From NCBI RefSeq assembly GCF_019737615.1, contig NZ_JAHKKS010000014.1, forward strand, positions 25,032 through 89,031: 64,000 bases of DNA. Reading direction: 5' to 3'. Shown piece after piece: positions 39,278 through 47,903 of this stretch. Within the stretch, counting starts at the first letter, position 1. Each line of letters begins with the position of its first letter. Both the position numbers and the translations under genes were made by a program. Under the pieces are notes generated by a model, which saw only the letters and a program-made list of their open reading frames with translations, was not told where the DNA came from and did no database searches. The DNA comes from Sphingobium xanthum. Lineage in GTDB: Bacteria > Pseudomonadota > Alphaproteobacteria > Sphingomonadales > Sphingomonadaceae.

Positions 39278-39811
39278 ATGGCGGAGAACGCCGCACAATA
39301 TGATCGACTTTGCGCGGCGCGGTTGCCAAGCCTTGGCGGAAGCAAGACGGAGAGGCGGCAGTTGGGACGGATCGATCGGCTGACATCGGCGGGGCTGGAT
39401 CTCGGTGGACTGGACACGACCTTCGGCTTCCTGCTGCACGCTGCCTGGCGGGATGCGCTGCGGACATTCGGCGATCATTTCGCGGAGACGGGGATCACGC
39501 CGCTCACTTACTCGATCCTGCTGCTGCTCCATCGCAATCCGGGCTGTGCGCCGGGCGACTTGTCCGAGGTCATGGGCGTCACGTCCAATAACATGACGCG
39601 GCTGCTGGACGAGCTCATCGGGCGCAAGCTGGTCGAGCGATCGGTGCGTGCGACCGACCGGCGAGCGCGCACGCTGCGGCTGACCGCCGAGGGCGAGACG
39701 ATGATCGCGGAGCTTCGGGCACGGCATCGGCGCTACGAGGCGGCGGTCAATGACCGCATCGGTGCCGAGCGCATCGAGCGGCTGTGCGAGATCTTGCGGT
39801 ATTTCGACTGA
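39278..39811 (+). CDS. MarR family transcriptional regulator
   Basis: The 177-residue protein has the MarR winged helix (about residues 70-150) with LSEVMGVTSNNMTRLLDEL as recognition region and the wing DRRARTLRLTAEG. It is divergent from the carboxylesterase gene and precedes the carotenoid oxygenase group. I favour the ATG at 39278, as the earlier in-frame ATG at 39215 overlaps the esterase start codon on the other strand and would leave no promoter space. Ligands are likely aromatic acids, by family habit. Confidence 0.85.
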   Translation: MAENAAQYDRLCAARLPSLGGSKTERRQLGRIDRLTSAGLDLGGLDTTFGFLLHAAWRDALRTFGDHFAETGITPLTYSILLLLHRNPGCAPGDLSEVMGVTSNNMTRLLDELIGRKLVERSVRATDRRARTLRLTAEGETMIAELRARHRRYEAAVNDRIGAERIERLCEILRYFD

Positions 39812-39902
39812 CGGGGCGGTTCCCGGCAATGCAAATCGGGATGCGCGGCCAAGCAAGAGCCGGTGTCGCCGCCGTCCTATGGGTTGATGTGAGGAGGACG
39901 TC

Positions 39903-40172
39903 GTGTCGAAGGAAGGCTTGATCGGGCGCCGGCAGGTGCTGCTGGGCGCGTCGCTCGGGGCGTTGCTGACGGCTACGGGCGGCGTCGGGCCGGTTCAGGC
40001 GCGTGTCCTGCCGGCGCGCACGGCGTCGGTCCTGTCTTTTCATCGGGATGAACCCTGGCTCGACAAGTCCGGTCTCGGGCGTCCGTTTCATGCGCCCGGC
40101 GGGGCGCGGGGCGGGGCTGTCCTGGCCGATTTGAGCGACGAGGCTTTGCGCCGTCTGAACTGCTTTCTGTAA
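39903..40172 (+). CDS. Small Tat-signal protein paired with carotenoid oxygenase
   Basis: The 89-residue protein starts with a twin-arginine signal (GRRQVLLGASLGALLTATGG, cleavage near VQA) and has a short mature part with a single Cys near the C-terminus (RRLNCFL). A GAGGAGG site precedes the GTG start. It ends 18 bp before the oxygenase gene, so the two are co-transcribed. The mature part is too short for an enzyme; an accessory or export-escort role is possible. No family recognised. Confidence 0.6.
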   Translation: MSKEGLIGRRQVLLGASLGALLTATGGVGPVQARVLPARTASVLSFHRDEPWLDKSGLGRPFHAPGGARGGAVLADLSDEALRRLNCFL

Positions 40173-40190
40173 CCACTGGAGGACATTCAA

Positions 40191-41678
40191 GTGGTCGATT
40201 TCACTGCCGATCCGGCCAGGCGCGGCTTCTTCTCGCCGCAGCGCCACGATGCCGAGCTGCTGGATTGCGAAGTGCTGGGCAAGCTGCCCCCCGATCTGGA
40301 AGGAACCTTCGTGCGCCTCGGCGGCGAATGGTATTATCCGCCCTCGCGCCCGGACGACGCGCCGCTGCACAGTGACGGTTATATCAGTGCCTTCCGCTTC
40401 AAGGACGGGCGCGTCTCTTTCAAGGGGCGCTATGTCCGCACGGCTCGGTTCAAGGCGAATCTGAAGGCCGGCAGGCAGCTGTTCGGCTATTATCGCAATC
40501 GCTTCACCGACGATCCGAGCGTGCGCGATCTCGACGGGACCGTCTCCAACACGACGCCGTTCGTGCATGCCGGCAAGCTGTTCGCGCTCAAGGAGGATTC
40601 GCTCCCCCACGAGATCGATCCCGCGACGCTGGACACGATCGGTCCGTGGGATTTCCACGGCAAGTATAAGAGCCTGACCTTCTCCGCCCACCCGAAGGTC
40701 GATCCGCTGACCGGCGACATGATCGCCTATGGCAATGAGGCGACCGGGCCGGCTTCGAAGGACGTGTTCGTCTACACGATCGACAAGGCCGGGCATGTGA
40801 AGCACGAGGCGCGCTTCGAGGTGCCCTATGTTTCGGTGATGCACGACATCGCACTGACGCAGAAGCACATCATCTTCCCCTTCGCGGGCTATGTGACCAG
40901 CATGGAGCGGCTGCAGGCGGGCAAGGTCCACTGGGGTTGGGACCGGACCAAGCCGAGCTATATCGGCATTCTCCCGCGCGACGGCAGCGGCAAGGAGATA
41001 CGCTGGTTCAAGGGGCCGGAGCGGTGCATGATGCACACGTTCAATGCGCAGACGATCGGCAGCAAGGTGATCCTCTATGCGCCGTTCTACGATTCCAATT
41101 TCTTCCCCTTCTTCCCCAATGTCGACGGCGCGCCCTGGGACCCGACGAAGGCCAAGGCCTATGTCCGGCGGCTGACCTTCGATCTCAATTCGAAGAAGGA
41201 TAGTTGGGAGGAGGAAGTCCTGTTCCCGACGCAGATCGGCGATCTCGGGCGGATCGACCCGCGCTACCTCACGCAGGCCAACCGCTATTGCTACACCGGC
41301 TTTGCCGACCCGACGCGCCCGTTCGACGAGGCGCGCGGCGGCAATCTGCGCGGGCGGGTGACCAACAGCTATGGCCGGTTCGACCTGACGGCGAACAAGG
41401 TCGATCGCTATTTCGCGGGCGATACGCACAGCCTGCAGGAATGCTGCTTCATTCCGCGCAGCGCCAATGCGCCGGAGGGCGATGGCTATCTGATCGGCGT
41501 CGCCTCCAACTATGCCGAGATGCGCTCCGAGCTGATCATCGCGGACGCGCAGCGGCTGGAGGAGGGCGACATAGCGCGCGTTATCCTGCCGTTCCGCGCG
41601 GGGCCGCAAGTGCATGGCGTCTGGGTGCGGCCGGACGAGATACCGGCCTTTCCGAGGGCCGAGGGTATCGACGCCTGA
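40191..41678 (+). CDS. Carotenoid oxygenase family protein (lignostilbene dioxygenase-like)
   Basis: The 495-residue beta-propeller dioxygenase has four candidate iron-binding His residues: H167 (FSAHPKVDP), H218 (VMHDIAL), H282 (MMHTFNAQ) and H475 (VHGVWV). The family splits double bonds of carotenoids or stilbenes with O2; bacterial members beside esterase and MarR/AraC genes often act on lignin-derived stilbenes. GTG start with TGGAGGAC ribosome site. No signal peptide is seen, although the gene just upstream encodes a Tat-signal protein. Confidence 0.9.
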   Translation: MVDFTADPARRGFFSPQRHDAELLDCEVLGKLPPDLEGTFVRLGGEWYYPPSRPDDAPLHSDGYISAFRFKDGRVSFKGRYVRTARFKANLKAGRQLFGYYRNRFTDDPSVRDLDGTVSNTTPFVHAGKLFALKEDSLPHEIDPATLDTIGPWDFHGKYKSLTFSAHPKVDPLTGDMIAYGNEATGPASKDVFVYTIDKAGHVKHEARFEVPYVSVMHDIALTQKHIIFPFAGYVTSMERLQAGKVHWGWDRTKPSYIGILPRDGSGKEIRWFKGPERCMMHTFNAQTIGSKVILYAPFYDSNFFPFFPNVDGAPWDPTKAKAYVRRLTFDLNSKKDSWEEEVLFPTQIGDLGRIDPRYLTQANRYCYTGFADPTRPFDEARGGNLRGRVTNSYGRFDLTANKVDRYFAGDTHSLQECCFIPRSANAPEGDGYLIGVASNYAEMRSELIIADAQRLEEGDIARVILPFRAGPQVHGVWVRPDEIPAFPRAEGIDA

Positions 41679-41701
41679 GCTAAGGAAAACAGGGAGATAG
41701 G

Positions 41702-42277
41702 ATGATGAGCTGGAAGGGTTTCGCATTGGGCGCGCTGGCGCTGGGCGTGTCCACGAGTGCGGGCGCCAAGGAGATTTCGCCGCAGGATTATGCGGTCGCG
41801 CGGGCCGAGATCGTCAATCTCTCGAACCGGCTGATGATCGCCTCCGACGCGCGCGATGCCGAGACCTATGCGGCAACGTTCGCGAAGGACGGCGTGCTGA
41901 ACTGGATCGGGGGGATCGAGCATGGCCGCGAGGAAATCCGCGAGGCGATCGCGGAATGGCGCTCGCGCATCGCCGCGCCGCCCGCCGACGCCAAGTCGCA
42001 ACCGCGCACGCGCCATTTCGTGCTCAATCATGACATCACGGTCGATGCCGACGGCAAGACCGGCAAGGGGCTGGTCTACTGGTTCGCGCTCACCAACCGC
42101 ACGCCGCAGAAGGATGTGCAGCTTCTCTATTTCGGCCATGTCGTGGAATATTATGTGAAGGAAGACGGCAAGTGGCTGTTCTCCAAGCGCGAAGTGTTCA
42201 ACGAGTCGCTGGAGAACCGCGCGCTGTTCTATCCCGATCTGGGCGAGAAGGATCCGCGCACGCCGTCCGGGTCGTGA
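41702..42277 (+). CDS. Exported SnoaL/NTF2-like protein
   Basis: The 191-residue protein has a signal peptide (MMSWKGFALGALALGVSTSA) and a single SnoaL-like domain: the helix YAVARAEIVNLSNRLMIASD, ATFAKDGVLNW, HGREEIREAI and the strands RHFVLNHDI and VVEYYVKEDGKWLFSKRE. Such folds serve as hydratases, isomerases or dehydratases for small aromatic or polyketide-like substrates. It lies 23 bp after the oxygenase gene, so it probably handles the same compound in the periplasm. No catalytic residue can be assigned. Confidence 0.8.
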   Translation: MMSWKGFALGALALGVSTSAGAKEISPQDYAVARAEIVNLSNRLMIASDARDAETYAATFAKDGVLNWIGGIEHGREEIREAIAEWRSRIAAPPADAKSQPRTRHFVLNHDITVDADGKTGKGLVYWFALTNRTPQKDVQLLYFGHVVEYYVKEDGKWLFSKREVFNESLENRALFYPDLGEKDPRTPSGS

Positions 42278-42284
42278 GGGGCCG

Positions 42285-42794
42285 CTAGTCCGCCAGAGGC
42301 ACGGTGTAGATCTGCTTCGCGCTGTTGAGCGGATAGATCGCCGACGAGAACTGCCCTTCGACGTAGAAAACGACGCCGCTCGAGCGCGCGATGTCGTCGC
42401 GCACTTCCTCGGCGAGCCCGTCGAAGCGCTGAAGCTCCCTGAGCTTGCCTTCGCTGATGAAGAGGGCGGTCGTCTGCGCGCAGTCCTCGCCGTTCCAGGT
42501 CACGGGCTGGTCCTGGGCGCCGACATAGCGGACGGTCGCGGTGCAGGCGGGCTTGCCGTTGACGGAGGTCGTCTCCCTCGCGACGATTGTCGGTTCGTTG
42601 CCGGCCGAGGGTTCGGGGTCGATCATGAGGGGCTCGGGCAGGGACGCGGCATTGGACGCCGGGGGGGACGCCTGCGCTTTGGCTTGTGGCGTCGGCGCCG
42701 CGCCATTGTCCGGCGCCGGAGCAGGGCGTTGCTGCTGGCAAGCGGCAAGGAGCAGCGCCAGTGCGCCCGAGAGCTGCCACCTCGTTATCTTCAA
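42285..42794 (-). CDS. Lipoprotein (possible lysozyme-inhibitor or immunity role)
   Basis: The 169-residue protein has a lipobox LLLAACQQQ, a Pro/Ala-rich linker and a compact domain (about residues 70-169) with two Cys residues (KPACTATV and GEDCAQTT) that may form a disulfide. I do not recognise the family. It starts 21 bp after the stop of the peptidoglycan hydrolase gene on the same strand, so the two are one operon. Envelope lipoproteins next to cell-wall hydrolases are often inhibitors or immunity proteins; that role is only inferred. Confidence 0.65.
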   Translation of the reverse strand: MKITRWQLSGALALLLAACQQQRPAPAPDNGAAPTPQAKAQASPPASNAASLPEPLMIDPEPSAGNEPTIVARETTSVNGKPACTATVRYVGAQDQPVTWNGEDCAQTTALFISEGKLRELQRFDGLAEEVRDDIARSSGVVFYVEGQFSSAIYPLNSAKQIYTVPLAD

Positions 42795-42815
42795 CGCGAC
42801 TTCCTCTGATATGGT

Positions 42816-44045
42816 TCAGTCCGGATCATATTCGACATGAAGATGATTATTCGTCGCGTTCATGAATGTCTCGAAGATAACGTCGTAATCCGCTCCCAGG
42901 ATCCCGCGCACCTCGGTTTCGAACTGCCTGCCCACGCTCGGCTGGATGTTGTTGCCGCGAAAATCCAGCGCGCGCCATTTATAGTGCAGGGAGTCGGCCT
43001 TGTGCGTGCTGTCATTGCCCGAGGTGATGACCGGCTGCGGCAGGCCGAGCTTCTTCGCGGCGGTCGCGACGGCCACGATTGCCGGCCCCATCTTCGCATG
43101 GAGTTTCTTGAGCTTCACCGCGTTGCTCTTCACCAGCACATTGTTCTGCGCGGCGACCACATTGCCGTCGATGCTCCCGTCGGCCGCCGCCGCTGCAGGC
43201 TGAACGGCCGGCGCCGCCGAGGGCGTCGCGTCCGGCGCCGCGAACAGTTTCAGGGCGTCGGCCAGTTCGGCCGGGTAGCGATTCTCCGTGATGCTCACGA
43301 GCTGGTCGCGCTGCGCCTTGGGCAGCTTGGGATTGCTTGCCACGCGCAGGACATAGGCGGTCCGCACCTTGTACATCTGCTCGACGAGCGCCCGATCATA
43401 GCCCGCGGCGTCGCGCTCATGATCCCGGTCGCAGGCGTTGACGGCGTCGATCAGGATCGTCTTCGCGCCGCCATGCTGGACGGAGATCGACCAGACGGCC
43501 TCGCGAACGGCCGTGTGCCGCAGATCGAGGTCCAGACCCTTGGTGGCCAGCACGGCCTCGATAGAGGGCCGATAATGCGTCCGCTCGATGAACTTGTGCT
43601 GCGCGGCGCCGAAGGCCTCCTTCTCCGCACCGGCGATCACCTTCCAGACGGTGGAGAACGGACCGCCGCCCGGCTTCGTATCGCCGAACCTGGCGATCCA
43701 GGGCCTGCCTTCCGCCTTGAGGAAGGCGGTCAGCGTGCCTGCATTGCTGGAGAGCTGGTAGGTGCCGTAGGAGACGCCGCCAGGGTCACCGCTGCCGCTC
43801 GATACCGTGCCGGGGCCGCGTCCGCCGCTCTCGAACCGTTCGGACACGCTGCCGAGCTTGTCGGCGGAAGGGCGGGACGACGCTGTGTCAGCCGGCTTCA
43901 CGGCGGGACTGGGCGGCTTCGGCTCTGGCTGCGCGACCGCCGCTTCGGCAAGGTCGCAGGCAAGGTCGAGAGCAGCGACCTCGGCCGGCTTGAATCCCCG
44001 GCCAAGCATGGTTCTGACGGCATCAAAAATGGGCTTCCGGTTCAT
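42816..44045 (-). CDS. Two-domain peptidoglycan hydrolase (lysozyme-like plus M15-type peptidase)
   Basis: The 409-residue protein has a short N-terminal helix region (FDAVRTMLGRGFKPAEVAAL), a Pro-rich linker, a lysozyme/endolysin-like domain (about residues 60-230, with ERFESGGRGPG and GVSYGTYQLSS), a second Ala/Pro linker (about 245-265) and a C-terminal domain (about 295-409) with HYKWRALDFRG and HLHVEYDPD, the pattern of D-Ala-D-Ala carboxypeptidase-type zinc enzymes. It would cut both glycan and peptide bonds. There is no classical signal peptide, as in phage endolysins and secretion-system effectors. The ATG at 44045 follows AGAGGGAAT. Confidence 0.75.
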   Translation of the reverse strand: MNRKPIFDAVRTMLGRGFKPAEVAALDLACDLAEAAVAQPEPKPPSPAVKPADTASSRPSADKLGSVSERFESGGRGPGTVSSGSGDPGGVSYGTYQLSSNAGTLTAFLKAEGRPWIARFGDTKPGGGPFSTVWKVIAGAEKEAFGAAQHKFIERTHYRPSIEAVLATKGLDLDLRHTAVREAVWSISVQHGGAKTILIDAVNACDRDHERDAAGYDRALVEQMYKVRTAYVLRVASNPKLPKAQRDQLVSITENRYPAELADALKLFAAPDATPSAAPAVQPAAAAADGSIDGNVVAAQNNVLVKSNAVKLKKLHAKMGPAIVAVATAAKKLGLPQPVITSGNDSTHKADSLHYKWRALDFRGNNIQPSVGRQFETEVRGILGADYDVIFETFMNATNNHLHVEYDPD

Positions 44046-44402
44046 GACATTCCCTCTCATGATCGACGCAGCTTCGTCCGACGGGGCGACCGGAAGAACA
44101 ATCAGAGGGCAATGGCGGCCGGTTTTGTCATTGCGGTCCGATGAGTTCATCGCCGCAAGACCGCTCTGTTCGGCAAGAATAGCCGAGAATCTCCATTTCG
44201 ACAATGCGTTGCGACGGATCACGGCCGCACTCCGACGAGCGATTGCCGCTGGATCAGCCGGACGACCGGTCCTCCGCTGAGGCGCGGCGAGCGTTATCGA
44301 CCACATCATCCTGTTTCGGTAACAGACCATGCAAGCCAGCAAGCCCGCACGGCGCTTGTGCAGGCTGTGTTGTTTGTGTAATACAGCCGATAGGCAACAG
44401 AC
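44046..44402. other. Divergent spacer between hydrolase and penicillin-binding protein genes
   Basis: These 357 bp show no convincing gene, RNA or long repeat. Promoters for both divergent genes should lie here; I could not assign boxes with confidence. Confidence 0.4.
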
Positions 44403-46502
44403 TTGTACAGCGTGTTCGATCCCATCACGCGCCGGATGAGGCGCCAGTCATCCGATCCGCTGGATCAGGCGGAGGGCATGCTGCCGGGCGATGCCGGCTC
44501 CGTTGCGGGCGGGCAACCTCCATATGAGGCCGCAGACGATCCGGTCCCGTCGCGGGGGCGTCGTCGGCGCTGGGTGAAGTGGGGGCTGATTGCGACTCCC
44601 ATCCTGTTCCTGCTGCTGGTCGTCTATCTGGCGTTCACGGCGCCGCTCTCCAAATCGCTCCAGCCGCCGGTGCCGCCGAGCATCACCTTGCTGTCCGCTG
44701 AAAGGACACCGATTGCGCGGCGTGGCGCCACGATCGGCGAGCCGGTCGATGCGGCCAAGCTGCCCGATCATGTCGTCAATGCCTTCCTCGCCATCGAGGA
44801 CCGGCGCTTCCGCACGCATTGGGGCATCGATCCGCGCGGCATCGCGCGGGCGGCCTGGAACAATCTCTGGGCCGGCGGCGTGCGGCAGGGCGGCAGCACG
44901 ATCACGCAGCAGCTCGCCAAGAATGCCTTTCTGACCTCCGACCGGACGGCGACGCGCAAGATGCGCGAGGTCATCATCGCCTTCTGGCTGGAGGCGTGGC
45001 TGAGCAAGGACCAGATCCTGTCGCGCTATCTCTCGAACGTCTATTTCGGCGACAATGTCTATGGCCTGCGCGCGGCGGCGAGGCATTATTTCGACCGCGA
45101 TCCGGACGATCTGAGCGTCGGGCAGGCGGCGATGCTGGCGGGGCTGGTGCAGGCGCCCTCGCGCCTCGCGCCGACGAAGAACCTCGCCGGAGCGCGCGCG
45201 CGGCAGAAGCTGGTCGTCGGCGCGATGGTCGCCGCGGGCCTGCTCGACGAGGCGCAGGCCGCGCGCGTCCGCCCGGCGCGGGTCGTCGCGCAGCGGCCGA
45301 GCAGCCTCCCCAATGGCACCTATTTCGCCGACTGGATCATGGCCGAGGCGCGGGGGGATGCGGATGGCCTCGAGCGCGAGCAGACCGTGCGCACGACGCT
45401 CGAAATGCCGGTGCAGCGCGCGGCCGAGCGTGCCGTGCGCAATGCCGGGCTGCGGCAGGCGCAGGTCGCGATCGTGGTCATGCGGCCGGACGGGCGGGTC
45501 GTCGCCATGGTCGGCGGCAAGCGCTATGCGGACAGCCCGTTCAATCGCGCGACGCAGGCGCGGCGGCAGCCGGGCTCCACCTTCAAGCTGTTCGTCTATC
45601 TCGCCGCCTTGCGCGCGGGCATGACGCCGGATTCCACGGTCGAGGACGCGCCGGTGCAGATCGGCGAATGGGCGCCGAAGAACAGCGACGGGCAGTATCG
45701 TGGCACGATCACCCTGCGCGAGGCGTTTGCGCGCTCCAGCAATGTCGCGGCGGCGCGGCTCATCCATCAGGTCGGGCCCAAGGCCGTGATCCAGGCAGCG
45801 CGCGACCTCGGCATTTCGACGCCGATCCCCGAGGAAGCGTCGATCGCGCTCGGCACCTCGACCGTCTCCCTGCTGGAGCTGACGGCCGCCTATGCCGCCG
45901 TGGCCAATGGCGATCGCGCGCCGCGCCCGCAGGGGTTGGCCGATGCTGAGGAGCCGGGCTGGCTGGCCACCTTCATGAGCAAAAGGCGCCCGCTCAGCGA
46001 AGACGAGGTCGAGGGACTGCGCGATCTGCTGGCGAGCACGGTGCGGAGCGGAACTGGACGCGGTGCCGCGCTGCCGATCGGCGCGTTCGGCAAGACCGGG
46101 ACGACGCAGGACAAGCGCGATGTGCTGTTCATCGGCTATGCCGGCGGCCTCGTCGCCGGCGTGTGGGTCGGCAATGACGACAATACCCCCAATCCGGGCC
46201 TCACCAGCGCGCTCCCCGCACGGATCTGGCGCAGCTTCATGGCGCAGGCGCTCGGCGTCGCGCAGCGCGAGGCGCCGGAAGAACGGCGCGAGGCGCTTCC
46301 GGTCGATCTCGACGAGATGATCAACAGCATCGCGCCCGACGATGTCGAGTTCGACATTTCCGAGGACGGGCTCTCGGCCAGCGTGCGCGGGAGCGGGGTG
46401 CAGGTGCGGCTCGACCAGAATGGCGTCGAGGTGAGGGGCGAGGGGCAGTCGGATCGCCGCGCGCCGTCGTCATCGAACGAAGCTGAGCCGACCTCGCCCT
46501 AG
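44403..46502 (+). CDS. Class A penicillin-binding protein (PBP1 family)
   Basis: The 699-residue bifunctional enzyme has a basic cytoplasmic head (RGRRRR), one membrane helix (about residues 59-80), a GT51 glycosyltransferase domain with catalytic EDRRFRTHWG and QGGSTITQQLAKN, and a transpeptidase domain with GSTFK (SxxK), SSN and KTGT motifs. It polymerises and crosslinks peptidoglycan. The start is uncertain: TTG at 44403 gives the longest product, while GTG at 44412 and ATG at 44436 are in-frame alternatives with no better ribosome site. It is divergent from the hydrolase gene, so wall synthesis and cleavage genes share one spacer. Confidence 0.9.
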   Translation: MYSVFDPITRRMRRQSSDPLDQAEGMLPGDAGSVAGGQPPYEAADDPVPSRGRRRRWVKWGLIATPILFLLLVVYLAFTAPLSKSLQPPVPPSITLLSAERTPIARRGATIGEPVDAAKLPDHVVNAFLAIEDRRFRTHWGIDPRGIARAAWNNLWAGGVRQGGSTITQQLAKNAFLTSDRTATRKMREVIIAFWLEAWLSKDQILSRYLSNVYFGDNVYGLRAAARHYFDRDPDDLSVGQAAMLAGLVQAPSRLAPTKNLAGARARQKLVVGAMVAAGLLDEAQAARVRPARVVAQRPSSLPNGTYFADWIMAEARGDADGLEREQTVRTTLEMPVQRAAERAVRNAGLRQAQVAIVVMRPDGRVVAMVGGKRYADSPFNRATQARRQPGSTFKLFVYLAALRAGMTPDSTVEDAPVQIGEWAPKNSDGQYRGTITLREAFARSSNVAAARLIHQVGPKAVIQAARDLGISTPIPEEASIALGTSTVSLLELTAAYAAVANGDRAPRPQGLADAEEPGWLATFMSKRRPLSEDEVEGLRDLLASTVRSGTGRGAALPIGAFGKTGTTQDKRDVLFIGYAGGLVAGVWVGNDDNTPNPGLTSALPARIWRSFMAQALGVAQREAPEERREALPVDLDEMINSIAPDDVEFDISEDGLSASVRGSGVQVRLDQNGVEVRGEGQSDRRAPSSSNEAEPTSP

Positions 46503-47458
46503 CGAACGACTCTCAACCCGCCCGAGGCCGCCGCCCGCTCGCCTTTCCAGATGGCGATGGTCAGGTCGCCCGCGAGATGCGCCACCACCGATGCCGTGAG
46601 ATGCTCCGCCGTCAGCCAGCGCAGCACCATCTTGTCGGCGAAGCCGAGCCGGGCATGGGCATAACGCTGCCGGAAATCGTCATGATCGTGCGGCGCGACG
46701 TCCACGATGAGGAAGATGCCGCCGGGCGCGAGGAGGCGCGCCGCTTCCGCGATCACCGCCTCGGGATGCTGCGCATAATGCAGCACCTGATGCATGATGA
46801 TCGTGTCGAACGACTGGTCGTCCATGGGGAGGGCATACATGTCCGCCTGCCGCAGCCTGGCGTCGATACCGGCGCTGGCGAGCCGCTCGCGGGCGAAGCG
46901 CAGCATCTCCGGCGAGCGATCGACGCCGAGCGCGGTCTTGGCCCTGGGGGCGAGCAGTTCGAGCATATGGCCGGTGCCGGTGCCGATATCGAGCAGTCGG
47001 CCGAGCGGATGCTCTCCCAGCGCGTTCAGGATCGCGGCGTCCACCTCGGCATCGGGGACGTGGAGCGAGCGCAATTCGTGCCAGCGCGAGGCATTGCGCT
47101 CGAAGAATCGCTGCGCTTCGGCGGCGCGATCGGTGTGGATCGCCTTGAGCCGGGCCTTGTCCGCCTCGAACCAGGCGATTTCGTCGCCGGTCAGCGCCCA
47201 GCTGTCCAATAAAGCGAAGATCGGTTCGACGCGCGGCGTGGCGCCGAGGCTCAAGAAGGCGGAATTGCCTTCCTTGCGCCGCTCGACCAGCCGGGCTTCC
47301 TGCAGCACCTTGATATGCTGTGATATTCGCGGCTGGCTCTGGCCCAGTACCAGCGCGAGTTCGCCCACGGTCAGCTCGCCCGATCGCAGCAGCATGAGCA
47401 TGCGCAGGCGGATGCCATCGCCGAGCGCGCGAAACATCTCTTCGGGCGGGATCGTCAT
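46499..47458 (-). CDS. sahR: ArsR-type regulator fused to SAM-dependent methyltransferase domain (SahR-like)
   Basis: The 319-residue protein has an N-terminal ArsR winged helix (residues 5-80, ELALVLGQSQPRISQHIKVL) and a C-terminal class I methyltransferase domain (SAM motif LLDIGTGTGHMLELL, then ADMYALPMDDQSFDTIIMH). Proteins of this design (SahR in proteobacteria) sense S-adenosylhomocysteine or SAM and repress methionine-cycle genes. It is divergent from a small gene followed by metF, metH and glyA, and an AT-rich palindrome lies in the shared spacer. SahR assignment is from architecture plus neighbours. Confidence 0.82.
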   Translation of the reverse strand: MTIPPEEMFRALGDGIRLRMLMLLRSGELTVGELALVLGQSQPRISQHIKVLQEARLVERRKEGNSAFLSLGATPRVEPIFALLDSWALTGDEIAWFEADKARLKAIHTDRAAEAQRFFERNASRWHELRSLHVPDAEVDAAILNALGEHPLGRLLDIGTGTGHMLELLAPRAKTALGVDRSPEMLRFARERLASAGIDARLRQADMYALPMDDQSFDTIIMHQVLHYAQHPEAVIAEAARLLAPGGIFLIVDVAPHDHDDFRQRYAHARLGFADKMVLRWLTAEHLTASVVAHLAGDLTIAIWKGERAAASGGLRVVR

Positions 47459-47492
47459 GATCGCCGGCTATCGGTGCGATTACCACTTGTCA

Positions 47493-47502
47493 ATCAATTG
47501 AT
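47493..47502. promoter_or_regulatory. Palindrome ATCAATTGAT in the sahR-met spacer
   Basis: This perfect 10-bp palindrome lies 35 bp upstream of the sahR-like start codon and 3 bp from the larger palindrome. It may be a second regulator site for autoregulation. Confidence 0.35.
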
Positions 47503-47504
47503 GC

Positions 47505-47528
47505 CTATATAAAGAAATCATTATATAG
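47505..47528. promoter_or_regulatory. Candidate SahR-type operator of the met operon
   Basis: CTATATAA and TTATATAG form a perfect 8-bp inverted repeat around AGAAATCA, 20 bp before the first gene of the met operon and 46 bp before the divergent regulator. It stands out as AT-rich in GC-rich DNA and probably overlaps the promoters. Confidence 0.65.
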
Positions 47529-47548
47529 TGATTTTGAAAGGATTCGCG

Positions 47549-47881
47549 ATGAGTGTTTATCTAGTGAGATCGTGGGAAGACGGCGCGGCCGCGGCGTCGT
47601 TGGTCGGCATCTACATTGCCGCCGATGCGGACAATCTCGAGGCGCGCGTCGCGTCCGACTGCGATGTCGGGCAGTGCGAATATACAAGCGTGCCGCATGG
47701 CAGCCTCTACGGGCCGGAGCTGAGCCAGTCGCTCTATCAGGACCAGAAGGCCCCGCGCGCTGCCGAAGGCCTCAGCGATGACTGGCGCGAGCTGTTCGTC
47801 GGCGATGCACGCCCGGACTGGCATGCCTTCCGCGCTTTGGCCTGGCAGGCGCCAGCGCCGCTCCGCGCAGCGTCGTTCTGA
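47549..47881 (+). CDS. Small protein at the head of the met operon, function unknown
   Basis: The 110-residue soluble protein (MSVYLVRSWEDGAAAASLVG...) has no signal or membrane segment and one Cys pair-like region (SDCDVGQCEY). A GAAAGGA site precedes the ATG. It is the first gene behind the palindromic operator and lies 22 bp before metF. I do not recognise the family; the setting suggests a link to methionine or folate metabolism. Confidence 0.7.
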   Translation: MSVYLVRSWEDGAAAASLVGIYIAADADNLEARVASDCDVGQCEYTSVPHGSLYGPELSQSLYQDQKAPRAAEGLSDDWRELFVGDARPDWHAFRALAWQAPAPLRAASF

Positions 47882-47903
47882 CGCCGGCGCACAGGAGGCC
47901 TTC

